64,000 nucleotides of DNA from Psychromonas sp. SA13A (lineage in GTDB: Bacteria > Pseudomonadota > Gammaproteobacteria > Enterobacterales > Psychromonadaceae). The first letter of the stretch is position 1. Each line of letters opens with the position of its first letter. The notes beneath the pieces are model-generated. The model did no database searches, was not told the origin of the DNA, and saw nothing but the letters and a program-made list of their open reading frames with translations. This document shows, piece by piece, positions 27,213 to 36,274 of the stretch. A program made the translations under genes and the position numbers. Location: assembly GCF_011378715.1 (NCBI RefSeq), contig NZ_WTKU01000001.1, forward strand, positions 124,001 to 188,000. Reading direction: 5' to 3'.

Positions 27213-28820
27213 ATGACGATAAGAAAAAAAATGTACTTAGCTTTATTTTTTTTGATGGCGGTACTATTTATCCAATCAGCCTATATGATTTATCAGAGCA
27301 GTCGTATCCATGATGCATCCATTAAAATAGCCGATACCATTGAACCTATCCTGTTTAAAAACTATGAGTTAAAAATAGCAGTGATACAAGTGCAGCAATG
27401 GGTGACAGATATTAGTGCAACAAGAGCCTTGGATGGATTAAATGACGGTATTGAGGTAGCAGGGGAAAATTACGAGATTGCAGTTAACCTTCTTCAAGAA
27501 TTAAGCATACTCGATACAGATAATTCAGACTTTTATCAACAAATGCTGCCCACGCTTGAGAACTACTTTGATACAGGGAAAGCAATGGCGAATGCTTATA
27601 TTGAGCAAGGACCTGCGGGCGGTAATAAAATAATGCCTGCGTTTGATGATGCCGCAGCGGCGATCACAGAACAAGTCGAACAAGTCATGTCGATGTCCAG
27701 AGAACGTTCAGCACAAAACCTCAGCAACCAAACTGAAAATGCAGCAGCAATAGAATTCTCCGTTTATGCCTTTTCAGCCCTATTTTTAATAATATTGAGC
27801 GCTTTCTATCTATTAACTAGTAAAGGCTTATTAAAACCACTTGATGCGATGATGAAGATGGCTGATGACCTAGCCCATGGAGAAGGCGATTTAACGAAAA
27901 GGTTAAATGAGTCTAAAAATGACGAACTAGGTATTACTTCACACCACATTAATAGCTTCATTACAAAGACACAGGCAGTCATTAAAACGGTTAGTTTAAC
28001 CATTAAAGATCTTAATGAAACCTCTGATTTGTTACAAGATTCAGCTCAAAAAACAAAACATGATATGTCCATGCAACTTAAGGAAACAGAGCAAACTGCG
28101 AGTGCCATGAATGAACTAACCGTTTCTTCTAAAGAAGTCGCTCAATATACTGTTGATGCCTCAAATGAAACAGCAGTGGTTAATGAACATATCGAAAGCG
28201 GCATGAGCATATGTAACTCAGCCACAGTACAAATGGCTGAATTATCTGAAAAAATGACTTCAGCACAACAAGTTGTTAAGCGCTTAGGGGATGATAGTGC
28301 CAATATAGGCGCTATGTTAGAAGTAATTGTCGCCATCTCTCAACAGACGAATCTACTCGCCCTTAATGCCGCTATTGAAGCGGCGCGTGCCGGAGAAAAA
28401 GGCCGGGGTTTTGCGGTGGTAGCCGATGAAGTACGATCTTTAGCAGGTCGTTCTCAGGAGTCGACACAGGATATTCAAAATATCGTGAATCGCTTACGCG
28501 AGAATGTAGAGCAAGTGGTAGAAGTTTTTGCAGTAAGTAGGGATAACGCAAACCAATCACATAATAAGGTGGAAGCGCTTACTCATTCATTGAGTGTTAT
28601 TGCCGAAAATGTGAAAAATATAAGTCAAATGAACGAACAGATTGCCACTGCAGCAGCAGAACAGAACCAAGTCGTATCTGAGGTTGAACGCAGTATTGTT
28701 AATATTTCTGGCGTATCTAATTCAAATGCCATCAATATTGAGTCAGTCAGTACAACTGGAGAAACCCTCAAAAATAATGTACTTGAGCTAAATAAATTAG
28801 TGAGTCAGTTTAAATATTAA
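27213..28820 (+). CDS. Methyl-accepting chemotaxis protein
   Basis: 535 residues. One membrane helix at about 7-25, a periplasmic helical sensor of about 160 residues (four-helix-bundle type), a second helix at about 186-207, HAMP (about 208-262) and a long cytoplasmic signalling hairpin. The highly conserved tip is intact ([30 protein letters not shown] at about 380-410). It senses an unknown ligand and signals through CheA/CheW encoded elsewhere. It has its own terminator. The next gene, dcuB, is 380 bp away. Confidence 0.96.
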   Translation: MTIRKKMYLALFFLMAVLFIQSAYMIYQSSRIHDASIKIADTIEPILFKNYELKIAVIQVQQWVTDISATRALDGLNDGIEVAGENYEIAVNLLQELSILDTDNSDFYQQMLPTLENYFDTGKAMANAYIEQGPAGGNKIMPAFDDAAAAITEQVEQVMSMSRERSAQNLSNQTENAAAIEFSVYAFSALFLIILSAFYLLTSKGLLKPLDAMMKMADDLAHGEGDLTKRLNESKNDELGITSHHINSFITKTQAVIKTVSLTIKDLNETSDLLQDSAQKTKHDMSMQLKETEQTASAMNELTVSSKEVAQYTVDASNETAVVNEHIESGMSICNSATVQMAELSEKMTSAQQVVKRLGDDSANIGAMLEVIVAISQQTNLLALNAAIEAARAGEKGRGFAVVADEVRSLAGRSQESTQDIQNIVNRLRENVEQVVEVFAVSRDNANQSHNKVEALTHSLSVIAENVKNISQMNEQIATAAAEQNQVVSEVERSIVNISGVSNSNAINIESVSTTGETLKNNVLELNKLVSQFKY

Positions 28821-28845
28821 TAAATTGGTAGATTGATTTTGTAGT

Positions 28846-28885
28846 CAACGTTAGCGTCAAGTTTGCTTTACGCTAACGTTTTTTT
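28846..28885 (+). terminator. Terminator of the chemoreceptor gene
   Basis: An 11-bp stem, AACGTTAGCGT with ACGCTAACGTT (28869-28879), followed by a run of T to 28885. It lies 25 bp after the stop codon. Confidence 0.9.
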
Positions 28886-29200
28886 TGTGTTTTATTGTTT
28901 GTTAAGAGCAAAAAATACGTTATTGAAACCCCATTCCCATTTCCTTACCAAGGCCAATGCCAATGCCAATCAAGACTAATCCACTTAAGAATAATCAATT
29001 ATGTTTTTTGTTAAATTTAAATTAACTCAAACCACGATCACAGTTTTATATGTTGGTTTTGCTAACTAAACCATTGTTATTTCATATCAATTAGTGTGCA
29101 AATAATATTTCCTTCTACTCAATATAGGAAACAGCTCAATTTGAGCCCCACCTTAATAAGCTAATCTGCCCCTATAAAAATGATGAGTGAGGTGGAAAAA
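28886..29200. other. Intergenic upstream of dcuB
   Basis: 315 bp with no gene. It contains a short repeat of CCAATGCCAATG type near 28953-28970. I looked for an FNR/CRP-type palindrome expected for a DcuB gene and found no good match. Confidence 0.4.
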
Positions 29201-30529
29201 ATGCTATATTTCGAGTTTATATTTTTGCTATTTGTACTGTATGTGGGCTCCCGGTTTGGTGGAATTGGGTTAGGTGTTGTATCAGGCATTGGTTTAGTTA
29301 TTGAGGTTTTTGTTTTCAAAATGCCTCCGACCTCCCCTCCTGTAACTGTCATGTTAATCATATTAGCCGTTGTTACCTGTGCCTCGATTCTAGAAGCCGC
29401 CGGTGGATTAAAATATATGCTACAAATTGCTGAGCGTATTTTAAGAAACAATCCGAAACGAGTCACTCTTATCGCGCCTTTTGTGACTTATGCGATGACA
29501 TTTTTATTGGGTACTGGACACGCGGTTTATTCAATCATGCCAATCATTGGGGATGTTGCATTAAAAAATGGTATTCGCCCTGAACGCCCCATGGCAGCTG
29601 CTTCCGTCGCCTCGCAAATTGGTATTACAGCTTCACCCTTATCTGCCGCGGTGGTGTATTATTTAGCGCAGTTAGTGGATATTGATTCTTCCATTACTTT
29701 GCTGTCAATTTTGATGGTCACCGTGCCTTCTACTTTATTCGGTACTTTGATGTTGGCACTTTATAGTTTACGTCGAGGCAAAGAATTAGCAGATGATCCA
29801 GACTACCAAGCACGTTTAAAAGATCCTGTGTGGCGTGAAAAAATAGAAAATACGACTTCAACCTCTTTAGATGAAATGCTGCCCAGTAAAGCACGTAATG
29901 CGGTACTTATCTTCCTAGGAGCAATTGTTTCTATTGTGCTGATCGCTATGCTACCGGAAATACGCACCATCACCGAAGGCTCATCTCCAATCAAAATGTC
30001 AGTTGTTATCCAAATGATGATGCTCGCTTTTGGTGGTGTGATTCTATTAGCAACTAAAACGGACCCTAGAGATGTTCCTAATGGCGTAGTGTTCAAATCA
30101 GGCATGGTTGCCGCCATTGCTATTTTTGGTATTGCGTGGATGTCTGATACTTACTTCCAATACGCGATGCCACAATTTAAAGCAGGGATTGTTGATATGG
30201 TGACACTGCATCCTTGGACCTTTGCATTATCTCTGTTCATCGTATCAGTGGTGGTTAACTCGCAAGCTGCTACCGCGCGAATGATGCTGCCTGTTGGTTT
30301 AGCGCTGGGTTTAGAGCCTGCCTTAGTAATTGGTTTAATGCCCGCTGTGTATGGTTACTTCTTTATTCCAAATTACCCTTCAGATATTGCAACGGTCAAC
30401 TTTGATAGTTCAGGCACCACTAAAATAGGCAAATATTACTTTAACCATTCATTTATGTCAGTGGGCTTGATAGGCGTGATTTCAGCTTGTCTTGTTGGTT
30501 ATGTGTTAGGACAAATAGTGATTGGTTAA
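29201..30529 (+). CDS. dcuB: Anaerobic C4-dicarboxylate transporter, DcuB family
   Basis: 442 residues, about 12 membrane helices. SRFGGIGLGVVSGIGLVI, CASILEAAGGLKYMLQIAERILRNNPK, GTGHAVYSIMPIIGDVA and the C-terminal SDIATVNFDSSGTT are DcuA/DcuB signatures. It exchanges fumarate, malate or aspartate for succinate during fumarate respiration. GAGGT 9 nt upstream favours the ATG at 29201 over 29180, and family members also begin MLxxEF. DcuB rather than DcuA is by overall resemblance. Confidence 0.9.
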   Translation: MLYFEFIFLLFVLYVGSRFGGIGLGVVSGIGLVIEVFVFKMPPTSPPVTVMLIILAVVTCASILEAAGGLKYMLQIAERILRNNPKRVTLIAPFVTYAMTFLLGTGHAVYSIMPIIGDVALKNGIRPERPMAAASVASQIGITASPLSAAVVYYLAQLVDIDSSITLLSILMVTVPSTLFGTLMLALYSLRRGKELADDPDYQARLKDPVWREKIENTTSTSLDEMLPSKARNAVLIFLGAIVSIVLIAMLPEIRTITEGSSPIKMSVVIQMMMLAFGGVILLATKTDPRDVPNGVVFKSGMVAAIAIFGIAWMSDTYFQYAMPQFKAGIVDMVTLHPWTFALSLFIVSVVVNSQAATARMMLPVGLALGLEPALVIGLMPAVYGYFFIPNYPSDIATVNFDSSGTTKIGKYYFNHSFMSVGLIGVISACLVGYVLGQIVIG

Positions 30530-30555
30530 TACAGAAAATAATGACTTAGATCACA

Positions 30556-30589
30556 ACGGGCAATCTTCTTTAAGGCAAGATACGCCCGT
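30556..30589 (+). terminator. Hairpin after dcuB
   Basis: Two-part stem ACGGGC/GCCCGT plus ATCTT/AAGAT with an internal bulge, 27 bp past the stop codon. There is no good T tract, so it may be a processing or weak stop structure. Confidence 0.5.
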
Positions 30590-30623
30590 AAATCGTTATT
30601 CTAGAGCTCAATAAATAAAGTCA

Positions 30624-30653
30624 TTGCAATTAACTAGACGATCGGTCTATTAT
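30624..30653 (+). promoter_or_regulatory. Promoter of the TetR regulator gene
   Basis: TTGCAA (30624-30629) and TATTAT (30648-30653) are spaced 18 bp. The operator at 30635-30649 fills the spacer and overlaps the -10, the layout of a self-repressed promoter. Transcription would begin at about the A of the ATG at 30660, suggesting a leaderless mRNA. Confidence 0.6.
30635..30649. promoter_or_regulatory. TetR-type operator, copy 1
   Basis: TAGACGATCGGTCTA, inverted arms TAGAC/GTCTA. The identical 15-mer recurs before acuI. It resembles the NemR/AcuR-type box TAGACC-N4-GGTCTA. Confidence 0.8.
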
Positions 30654-30659
30654 ATCAAT

Positions 30660-31292
30660 ATGACATTATTAAGTACAAAACCACGACGTGGTAGACCCCC
30701 AAAAGTATCGCGAGAAAATCATGATACAAAAGCGGAATTAATCCGCAGCGGACTTGAGCAGTTAACAGAGAGTGGATTCGCAGCTTCTGGCATTGACCCT
30801 ATTTTAAAGAGAGTCGGTGTACCAAAGGGCTCTTTTTATCACTACTTTGCTAGTAAAGAAGTATTTGGATTAGCGGTAATCGAAAGCTATGCAAATTATT
30901 TCGCAAATAAACTAGATACCTATTTATTAGATCAGACTTATTCGCCATTAGTGCGCATAAGCCATTTTGTAGAGAACGCAAAATCAGGGCTTGAACGACA
31001 TCATTTTACGCGTGGTTGCTTAGTAGGGAACCTTGGGCAAGAAGTACATTTATTACCTGAAAGTTTTAGACCTATTTTGATAGATATTTTTCTATCTTGG
31101 CAGCAACGTATAAGTGATTGCCTTAAATTGGCACAGGCCAGTGGTGATATATCGAAGTCTGCAGACTGTGAGCAATTAGCTGAATGTTTTTGGATAGGTT
31201 GGGAAGGTGCCGTAAGCCGAACACGTTTAGTGGGAAATGCAACACCACTGGATAACTACTTCCAATATTTTATTGCTAGCTTGCCTCGATAA
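30660..31292 (+). CDS. acuR: TetR-family repressor, AcuR-like
   Basis: 210 residues. An N-terminal arm (RRGRPPKVS) leads to a TetR helix-turn-helix (about 20-65) with IDPILKRVGVPKGSFYHYFASKE. The C-terminal domain matches the AcuR/NemR-type (TRGCLVGNLGQE, FWIGWEGAVSRTRL). It is expected to sense acrylate or related electrophiles and control acuI. A start at 30624 would put the operator inside the coding region, so ATG 30660 is chosen; it has no ribosome site and may be leaderless. The symbol rests on context and resemblance. Confidence 0.85.
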   Translation: MTLLSTKPRRGRPPKVSRENHDTKAELIRSGLEQLTESGFAASGIDPILKRVGVPKGSFYHYFASKEVFGLAVIESYANYFANKLDTYLLDQTYSPLVRISHFVENAKSGLERHHFTRGCLVGNLGQEVHLLPESFRPILIDIFLSWQQRISDCLKLAQASGDISKSADCEQLAECFWIGWEGAVSRTRLVGNATPLDNYFQYFIASLPR

Positions 31293-31440
31293 TAACAGGG
31301 TGAAGGTAGTAAATTAATGGAACAAGTAATTGGTATACAAACACCTGTAAGCAAGCACCTGTAAGTAAGCAGTTATCAGTAAACAGCTTTCAATAAACAG
31401 TTATGGGTAAGCACCTATAACTAAAAAATTTAATCATTAA

Positions 31441-31455
31441 TAGACGATCGGTCTA
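31441..31455. promoter_or_regulatory. TetR-type operator, copy 2, before acuI
   Basis: Exact copy of TAGACGATCGGTCTA, ending right at the acuI ribosome site (AAAGGGGA) and 13 bp before its start codon, so repressor binding would block elongation or initiation. The 150 bp before it carries short AAGCACCTGTAA-like repeats. Confidence 0.8.
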
Positions 31456-31468
31456 AAGGGGAAGATAT

Positions 31469-32452
31469 ATGTTCAAAGGTATTTTAATTGAAAAAGATGA
31501 ACAAGGTTACAGAGCAGCAGTTAAAAGTATTGATGAGAGTGTATTGCCTGAGGGTGATGTCACTATCAAGGTTGCATATAGCACTTTAAACTATAAAGAC
31601 GCTTTAGCAATAACAGGCAAAGGCCCAGTTGTACGTAACTTCCCTATGGTTCCCGGTATTGATTTAGTCGGTACTGTTGAACAAACTGACAGTGATAAAT
31701 TCAAAGTCGGCGATCATGTTTTATTAAATGGTTTTGGTGTTGGTGAAACACATTGTGGTGGATTGGCTGAAACGGCGCGTTTAAAAAGTGAATGGTTAAT
31801 TCCTTTACCTTCAGCTTTCTCACCTCGCCAAGCAATGTCGATTGGTACAGCGGGTTATACTGCCATGTTATGTGTAATTGCTTTAGAGAAACACGGTATC
31901 ACTCCCGATAAAGGAGAGATATTAGTAACAGGCGCCAATGGTGGTGTGGGTAGTTTTGCAATTACCATTTTAGCTAAATTAGGTTACACCGTAGTTGCTT
32001 CAACGGGTCGAGTTGATCAAGCAGAATACCTGAAAAAATTAGGCGCAACAGAGGTCATTGACCGTGCCACATTATCAGAGCCAGGTCGCCCATTAGCGAG
32101 AGAGCGCTGGGCAGCTGCGATTGACTCTACAGGTAGCCATACTTTAGCAAATATATGCGCTAGCTTAAAATATGGTGGCGTTGTTGCTGCCTGTGGTTTA
32201 GCACAGGGCATGGATCTACCAGCAACCGTAATGCCATTTATTTTACGTGGTGTGACTTTGGCAGGTATTGATAGTGTTATGCGTCCAACACAAGACAGAG
32301 TAGAAGCATGGGAGCGCCTTGCTACTATTTTAGAAGCCGATGTATTTGATGATATCGCAAAAGAGATCACCCTAGAGGAAGCAATTGATACAGCAGAGCA
32401 ATTGATTGCAGGCAAAGTACGTGGTCGTGTAGTGGTTAAAGTTGCTGAATAA
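31469..32452 (+). CDS. acuI: Acrylyl-CoA reductase AcuI
   Basis: 327 residues, zinc-free medium-chain dehydrogenase/reductase of the YhdH/AcuI group. It reduces toxic acryloyl-CoA to propionyl-CoA with NADPH, a step of DMSP and 3-hydroxypropionate breakdown. Visible motifs: YSTLNYKDALAITGKGPVVRNFPMVPGIDLVGTV, the nucleotide site TGANGGVGSFAI (about 152-163) and VMRPTQDRVEAW. The ribosome site AAAGGGGA is ideal. No DMSP lyase or acuN/acuK gene is in the window, so here it may act mainly in acrylate detoxification. Confidence 0.93.
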   Translation: MFKGILIEKDEQGYRAAVKSIDESVLPEGDVTIKVAYSTLNYKDALAITGKGPVVRNFPMVPGIDLVGTVEQTDSDKFKVGDHVLLNGFGVGETHCGGLAETARLKSEWLIPLPSAFSPRQAMSIGTAGYTAMLCVIALEKHGITPDKGEILVTGANGGVGSFAITILAKLGYTVVASTGRVDQAEYLKKLGATEVIDRATLSEPGRPLARERWAAAIDSTGSHTLANICASLKYGGVVAACGLAQGMDLPATVMPFILRGVTLAGIDSVMRPTQDRVEAWERLATILEADVFDDIAKEITLEEAIDTAEQLIAGKVRGRVVVKVAE

Positions 32453-32510
32453 TCAATAAATCTAAATTTAGGCTTAACTTAAGATTTAGATTTTGACTTT
32501 GAATTGAATA

Positions 32511-32563
32511 ATAAAAGAGCCCGCTTAATAATCTGAACTGACCCCATTAAGCGAGCTCTTTTT
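32511..32563. terminator. Bidirectional terminator between acuI and the SDR gene
   Basis: A long stem AAAAGAGC-CCGCTTAAT paired with ATTAAGCG-AGCTCTTTT (one bulge), with an A run before and T run after, so it serves both convergent genes. A smaller hairpin AATCTAAAT/ATTTAGATT lies at 32459-32492. Confidence 0.85.
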
Positions 32564-32655
32564 ATTGAGCTATTTTAAATCATTGTTTTTAAATGGTAAC
32601 TTTTAAATAGTAGTTCTTAAATAGAACCCCTTAAAAAACCTTTAAAAATAGATAC

Positions 32656-33435
32656 CTACTGTTTGATGATTTTAAAATTATCCCAAGCTTGAGACGTTGG
32701 CATCACTTCTAAACTATTAATATTAATATGTGCAGGTTGCTCAGCAATCCAGAATATAATGTTAGCAATATCTTCCGGTTGTATCGCGCTAGCACCTTTA
32801 TAGATTTGATCGTATTTTTCTTGATCGCCTTTAAAACGCACTAAGCTAAACTCACTCTCAGCTAACCCCGGCTCTAAGCTTGTTACACGCACTCCCGTCC
32901 CTGCAAAATCACTACGTAAGTTGCGAGAGAATTGTGCGACAAATGCTTTGCTTGCGCCATAAACATGGCTACCTGGATAAGCCCAATTAGCAGCAATACT
33001 AGCTAGATTAATGATGCTTGCAGATGCTTGAGCACGTAAAATAGGTAAAAGGCTGTGTGTGACATTGACTAAACCCGTTACATTAGTATCAATCATTGTA
33101 TGCCAGTCAGATAAAGCAGCTTTATCAGCAGGCTCTGCACCTAAAGCAAGGCCAGCATTATTCACTAATATCCCCACTTGTTTAAAACGCTCTGGTAATT
33201 GCTCAACAAAGCCAATAACCGCTTCACTATCTCGTACATCTAATACCGAATAAAAGACTTCAGTGAATTCAGAGAGTTCTGCACTCAAAGCTTGTAAACG
33301 CTCTTCTCTTCGTCCAGTGATAATTAACGGGTAACCATGTTGAGCAAATTTCTTCGCAGTGGCTAATCCAAACCCAGAAGTCGCGCCTGTAATTAAAACT
33401 ACCGGATGTTGTTGTGCTTGGCTTTGTTCTGTCAT
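32656..33435 (-). CDS. isfD: Short-chain dehydrogenase, probable sulfoacetaldehyde reductase (IsfD/YdfG type)
   Basis: 259 residues. NADP-binding TGATSGFG (about 16-23) and TGRREER, NNAG, catalytic Ser in NLASIA and YGASK (Tyr-x3-Lys). The C-terminus EPGLAESEFSLVRFKGDQ and NINSLEVMPTSQAW matches the YdfG/IsfD branch. IsfD reduces sulfoacetaldehyde from taurine to isethionate; YdfG oxidises serine/3-hydroxypropionate. The AGAGCCAG motif upstream, shared with tpa and tauA, favours IsfD. AAGGA before the ATG at 33435 sets the start. Malonate-semialdehyde reductase, fitting neighbouring acuI, is the alternative. Confidence 0.75.
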   Translation of the reverse strand: MTEQSQAQQHPVVLITGATSGFGLATAKKFAQHGYPLIITGRREERLQALSAELSEFTEVFYSVLDVRDSEAVIGFVEQLPERFKQVGILVNNAGLALGAEPADKAALSDWHTMIDTNVTGLVNVTHSLLPILRAQASASIINLASIAANWAYPGSHVYGASKAFVAQFSRNLRSDFAGTGVRVTSLEPGLAESEFSLVRFKGDQEKYDQIYKGASAIQPEDIANIIFWIAEQPAHININSLEVMPTSQAWDNFKIIKQ

Positions 33436-33837
33436 TTCACATTCCTTTAAAATACGTAATAAAGTCAATACTGTTTGATACTTCTACGAATACTAATAGA
33501 AAACTATTCTCACTTCATGTGTATTTTCATTAATGCTCAGTTTTACTATTTAATTTCTGTTTCAAACAGTATGACGTAGATGACAATAGTAATAGAGCCA
33601 GAACTACATTTTTGTAGTATCAACCTCAGAATCAACTTATAGATCAACTTACTAGAGTAACTTATAAATTAATTTTTGTTACTCAATTTAATCGACTTGA
33701 TCCTAAGAAAACTGAATGTTGGCGCTAACTGAAAATGCCAGTGCACATACACTTTAGGCTAAATTTATTAATACTTTTGATTCGTAAAAATGAAACAAAA
33801 GGTCATGAGTTTATTGAGCGAAAAAGGAATATTTTTA
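33436..33837. other. Intergenic: SDR promoter region
   Basis: 402 bp. Besides the AGAGCCAG element at 33593-33600 it has a CTACA-TTTT-TGTAG palindrome at 33604-33617. No gene is visible. Confidence 0.5.
33591..33602. promoter_or_regulatory. Candidate TauR site before the SDR gene
   Basis: AATAGAGCCAGA is the same core as in the tpa and tauA control regions. It lies about 160 bp before the SDR start. Confidence 0.5.
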
Positions 33838-34273
33838 TGCCATTAGAAGTGATACAAGCAAATACCCTAGATACAAGAATCCAGCCTGATACAAAAAATC
33901 AGCCTAATACACAAAGCAAAGTTAGCCGCCCTCACCCAGCTTTACTCGGTTCATTAACGCCTAATGTATCACCAGAACAGGTGATTAATTTAAGCCAAGC
34001 CCAACTTCTCTACCAAAGTCCGTTGAACAAACCATTACCGATAAAAACTTAAGAAGCCGCATGAATTCACCCTTTAATATCAAAGGTGGAAACTCAGAGC
34101 TTACTGATCAGTTTCTTATCGAAAGCAGGGAACTTGGCATGGTTGGACTACGTACCTTAACTCCATTTGGGGTTGGTGATTATTTAAGAGCAAGCTTATA
34201 CAACGATGTCACTGAGCAACAAGCCACCAGCTTAGCGGTATTTATGCAACGTTTCGCTCACGATAATTCATAA
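33838..34273 (+). pseudogene. Remnant of phosphoserine aminotransferase (SerC-like), frameshifted
   Basis: The right part reads NLRSRMNSPFNI... FLIESRELGM... YLRASLYNDVT...LAVFMQRF, the C-terminal domain of SerC (compare RSRMNVPF, GMRASIYN, LTDFM). Just upstream, in another frame, VINLSQAQLLYQS resembles the preceding SerC helix, so a frameshift near 34015-34022 separates them. The N-terminal two thirds, including the PLP lysine, is missing. The left segment starts at an ATG at 33838 with an AAGGA ribosome site but resembles nothing I know. Not a working enzyme. The two pieces (33838-34052 and 34061-34273) may still be expressed. Confidence 0.65.
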
Positions 34274-34287
34274 AATAAATACCCATT

Positions 34288-34325
34288 ACCAACCTGTCTA
34301 TTTTAATCAGATAGGTTGGTTTTTA
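34288..34325 (+). terminator. Terminator after the SerC remnant
   Basis: A 12-bp stem with one G-U type mismatch (ACCAACCTGTCT with AGATAGGTTGGT at 34309-34320), followed by TTTTT. It fits the end of a former serC-type gene. Confidence 0.8.
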
Positions 34326-34597
34326 GAGCTTCTCCTTTCACTACTCACAATCCTTCCCCTAACTATCCACGCAAAATGTTCAACTACAGGCCCCCAGTTA
34401 ATCACAGCATAATAACTCCACTTACCCTATAGATAATGGATAAATGTAACGACATACTCCGGTTGGCAGAGATAGTAATGAGTTGTGCATGGTGAAAGGT
34501 GAAAGGACTTACAATAGACATCAACAAATGCAGTAGTCTACTTTAATTACTTATTCGCTATTACTTATTCGTTATTAAAAGGAGGAAGTTAAATTTA
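34326..34597. other. Intergenic, no gene seen
   Basis: 272 bp with no reading frame of note. A small duplication TTACTTATTCG(C/T)TATTA occurs at about 34549-34577. Confidence 0.4.
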
Positions 34598-34621
34598 GCA
34601 CCTTGAAGTATCATGGGCATA
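34598..34621. repeat. Solitary end resembling the 47.4-kb MITE
   Basis: The 24 bp match the right terminal repeat of the element at 47432-47759 at about 20 of 24 positions (core CTTGAAGTA-CATGGGCATA). No partner end is seen within the preceding 300 bp. Probably a decayed copy, or chance. Confidence 0.35.
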
Positions 34622-34659
34622 AAAAAACCTCTTTCCGAATGATTATCGAAAAGAGGTTT
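34619..34659 (-). terminator. Terminator of tpa
   Basis: Stem AAAACCTCTTTCCG with CGAAAAGAGGTTTT (34646-34659, one mismatch). On the minus strand the hairpin is followed by a T run. It separates tpa from the isfD-like gene, so the two are not one operon. Confidence 0.85.
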
Positions 34660-34690
34660 TGATAGTAGTATTTATACTTTTATAAAGCAG

Positions 34691-36061
34691 TTATGCATCC
34701 ACTTCTGAAAGCACGCTATCCAATGTTTCAACAATAAAATCCGCTTCTTGCTGCGTTATCGTTAATACAGGACATAAACACAGGGTATTATTTAAGTGTT
34801 TAAAAGAACGATTGGTACGTCCTATAATTAATCCTTTTTGCATACACATCCCAGCAACCTTGATTGCCACCGCTTCTGCAACAGGGGTTTTAGTCTCACG
34901 GTTACTGACTAACTCAAGACCTAATAACAACCCTTTACCACGTACATCACCAATAATAGGATGCTTGGTTTTTAACAATTGCAGTTGTGTTAACAAGTAA
35001 TCACCCATGACTGCGCTATTGGAGATCAAGTCTTCTCGCTCTAATATTGCCAAATTCGCCAATGCAGCGGCAGGACCAGCGGTACAACCTGCGTATGTAC
35101 TTACATCTCGAAAGTAGGCTTCTCGGTCAGCACCGTCAGCAAGAAACTCTTCAAATAAAGCTTCTGTTGTGACCACACATGAAATAGCGGCATAACTTGA
35201 TGCGACACCTTTCGCTAGTGTCACAATATCAGGCTTAATACCGTAATGTTGGTAACCAAACCATTTACCGGTTCTGCCCATGCCACACACAACTTCATCC
35301 ATGTGTATTAATACATTATATTTTTTACAAATCTCCATCACGGCTGGCCAATAACCTTCAGGTGGAGTGATCACGCCTCCGCCAGCAGTAATGGTTTCAA
35401 AAACAACCGCACCGACTGTTTCAGGCCCTTCACGTAGAATCACTTTTTCCAACTCTTTAGCCGCTAGAATTCCGTAATCTTTGACATCGCCAAATTGGCT
35501 TCTGTACTCACAACAATGTGGGAACTCAATAAAACCAGGAACAAATGGACCATAATGTAAACGACGCTCTTCTTGACCCGTTGCACTTAATGTCGCGATG
35601 GTTGTGCCATGATAATCACGCTCACGGTATAAAATTTTATTCTTTTTACCACCGTACTTCTGTTGAGAAATTTGGCGTACTATTTTAAAAGCTTTTTCAT
35701 TGGCTTCTGACCCTGAACTTGCATAATATACTCGGCTCATGCCAGGCATTTTTTGCAGTAATTTCTCAGCAAACTCTGCACTAGGTTCGTTACCTGCGGT
35801 ACTTGCAAAAAAGTTAAGCTTTACCATTTGATCACGAACAGCATCGGCAATTTCGGTACGCCCATAGCCAACATTGACACACCAAACACCACCAGAAGAG
35901 GCATCTAAATAACTATTACCCTTAGCATCCCAAATGCGCGAACCTTCTCCTTTCACCATCACCATTGGGTCTTGTTTTTTTAACACGCTGTGCTGGCTTA
36001 AATGGTGCCAAACATGGTTACGATCTTTTTCAATTATTTCTGCTGTTTTTGAGTCCATCAT
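34691..36061 (-). CDS. tpa: Taurine:pyruvate aminotransferase Tpa
   Basis: 456 residues, class III PLP aminotransferase. It converts taurine and pyruvate to sulfoacetaldehyde and alanine in the cytoplasm. Extended Tpa-like blocks are seen: RNHVWHHLSQH, YLDASSGGVWCVNVGYGR, MPGMSRVYYASSGSEANEKAFK, ILYRERDYHGTT, the cofactor Asp in IHMDEVVCGMGRTG and the PLP lysine in TLAKGVASSYAAISC (about 285). These match characterised Tpa better than beta-alanine or omega-amino acid transaminases. GGGGAATAAC precedes the ATG. It is divergent from the tauE-like gene. Confidence 0.93.
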   Translation of the reverse strand: MMDSKTAEIIEKDRNHVWHHLSQHSVLKKQDPMVMVKGEGSRIWDAKGNSYLDASSGGVWCVNVGYGRTEIADAVRDQMVKLNFFASTAGNEPSAEFAEKLLQKMPGMSRVYYASSGSEANEKAFKIVRQISQQKYGGKKNKILYRERDYHGTTIATLSATGQEERRLHYGPFVPGFIEFPHCCEYRSQFGDVKDYGILAAKELEKVILREGPETVGAVVFETITAGGGVITPPEGYWPAVMEICKKYNVLIHMDEVVCGMGRTGKWFGYQHYGIKPDIVTLAKGVASSYAAISCVVTTEALFEEFLADGADREAYFRDVSTYAGCTAGPAAALANLAILEREDLISNSAVMGDYLLTQLQLLKTKHPIIGDVRGKGLLLGLELVSNRETKTPVAEAVAIKVAGMCMQKGLIIGRTNRSFKHLNNTLCLCPVLTITQQEADFIVETLDSVLSEVDA

Positions 36062-36147
36062 GTTATTCCCCTATGCTAAGTAGTCATTTTCGATGACTCA
36101 GCCTAACTTATAAATTAACCTCCCGATTAGCGCCAGCCACTTTATTC

Positions 36148-36157
36148 GATAGAGCCA
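36148..36157. promoter_or_regulatory. Candidate TauR site, left half, tpa/tauE region
   Basis: GATAGAGCCA, an exact inverted match of the element at 36207-36216. It lies about 90 bp before the tpa start. Confidence 0.6.
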
Positions 36158-36206
36158 GATAGAATTTTTAAGGTGTTATATAAGTGGAACTACAATTGCT
36201 TATCTT

Positions 36207-36216
36207 TGGCTCTATC
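36207..36216. promoter_or_regulatory. Candidate TauR site, right half, tpa/tauE region
   Basis: TGGCTCTATC, the reverse complement of 36148-36157, 49 bp away and about 60 bp before the tauE-like start. The arrangement suits control of both divergent genes. Confidence 0.6.
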
Positions 36217-36274
36217 CGTTACTGGTTATTATTGTGATAGTGTGGCCAATATTAAATAAAACTAAGGAAAATCA

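Noticed and set aside
34691-36061. Beta-alanine or omega-amino acid transaminase as the identity of the class III aminotransferase
   Set aside because: The long Tpa-like blocks and the taurine context fit taurine:pyruvate aminotransferase better.
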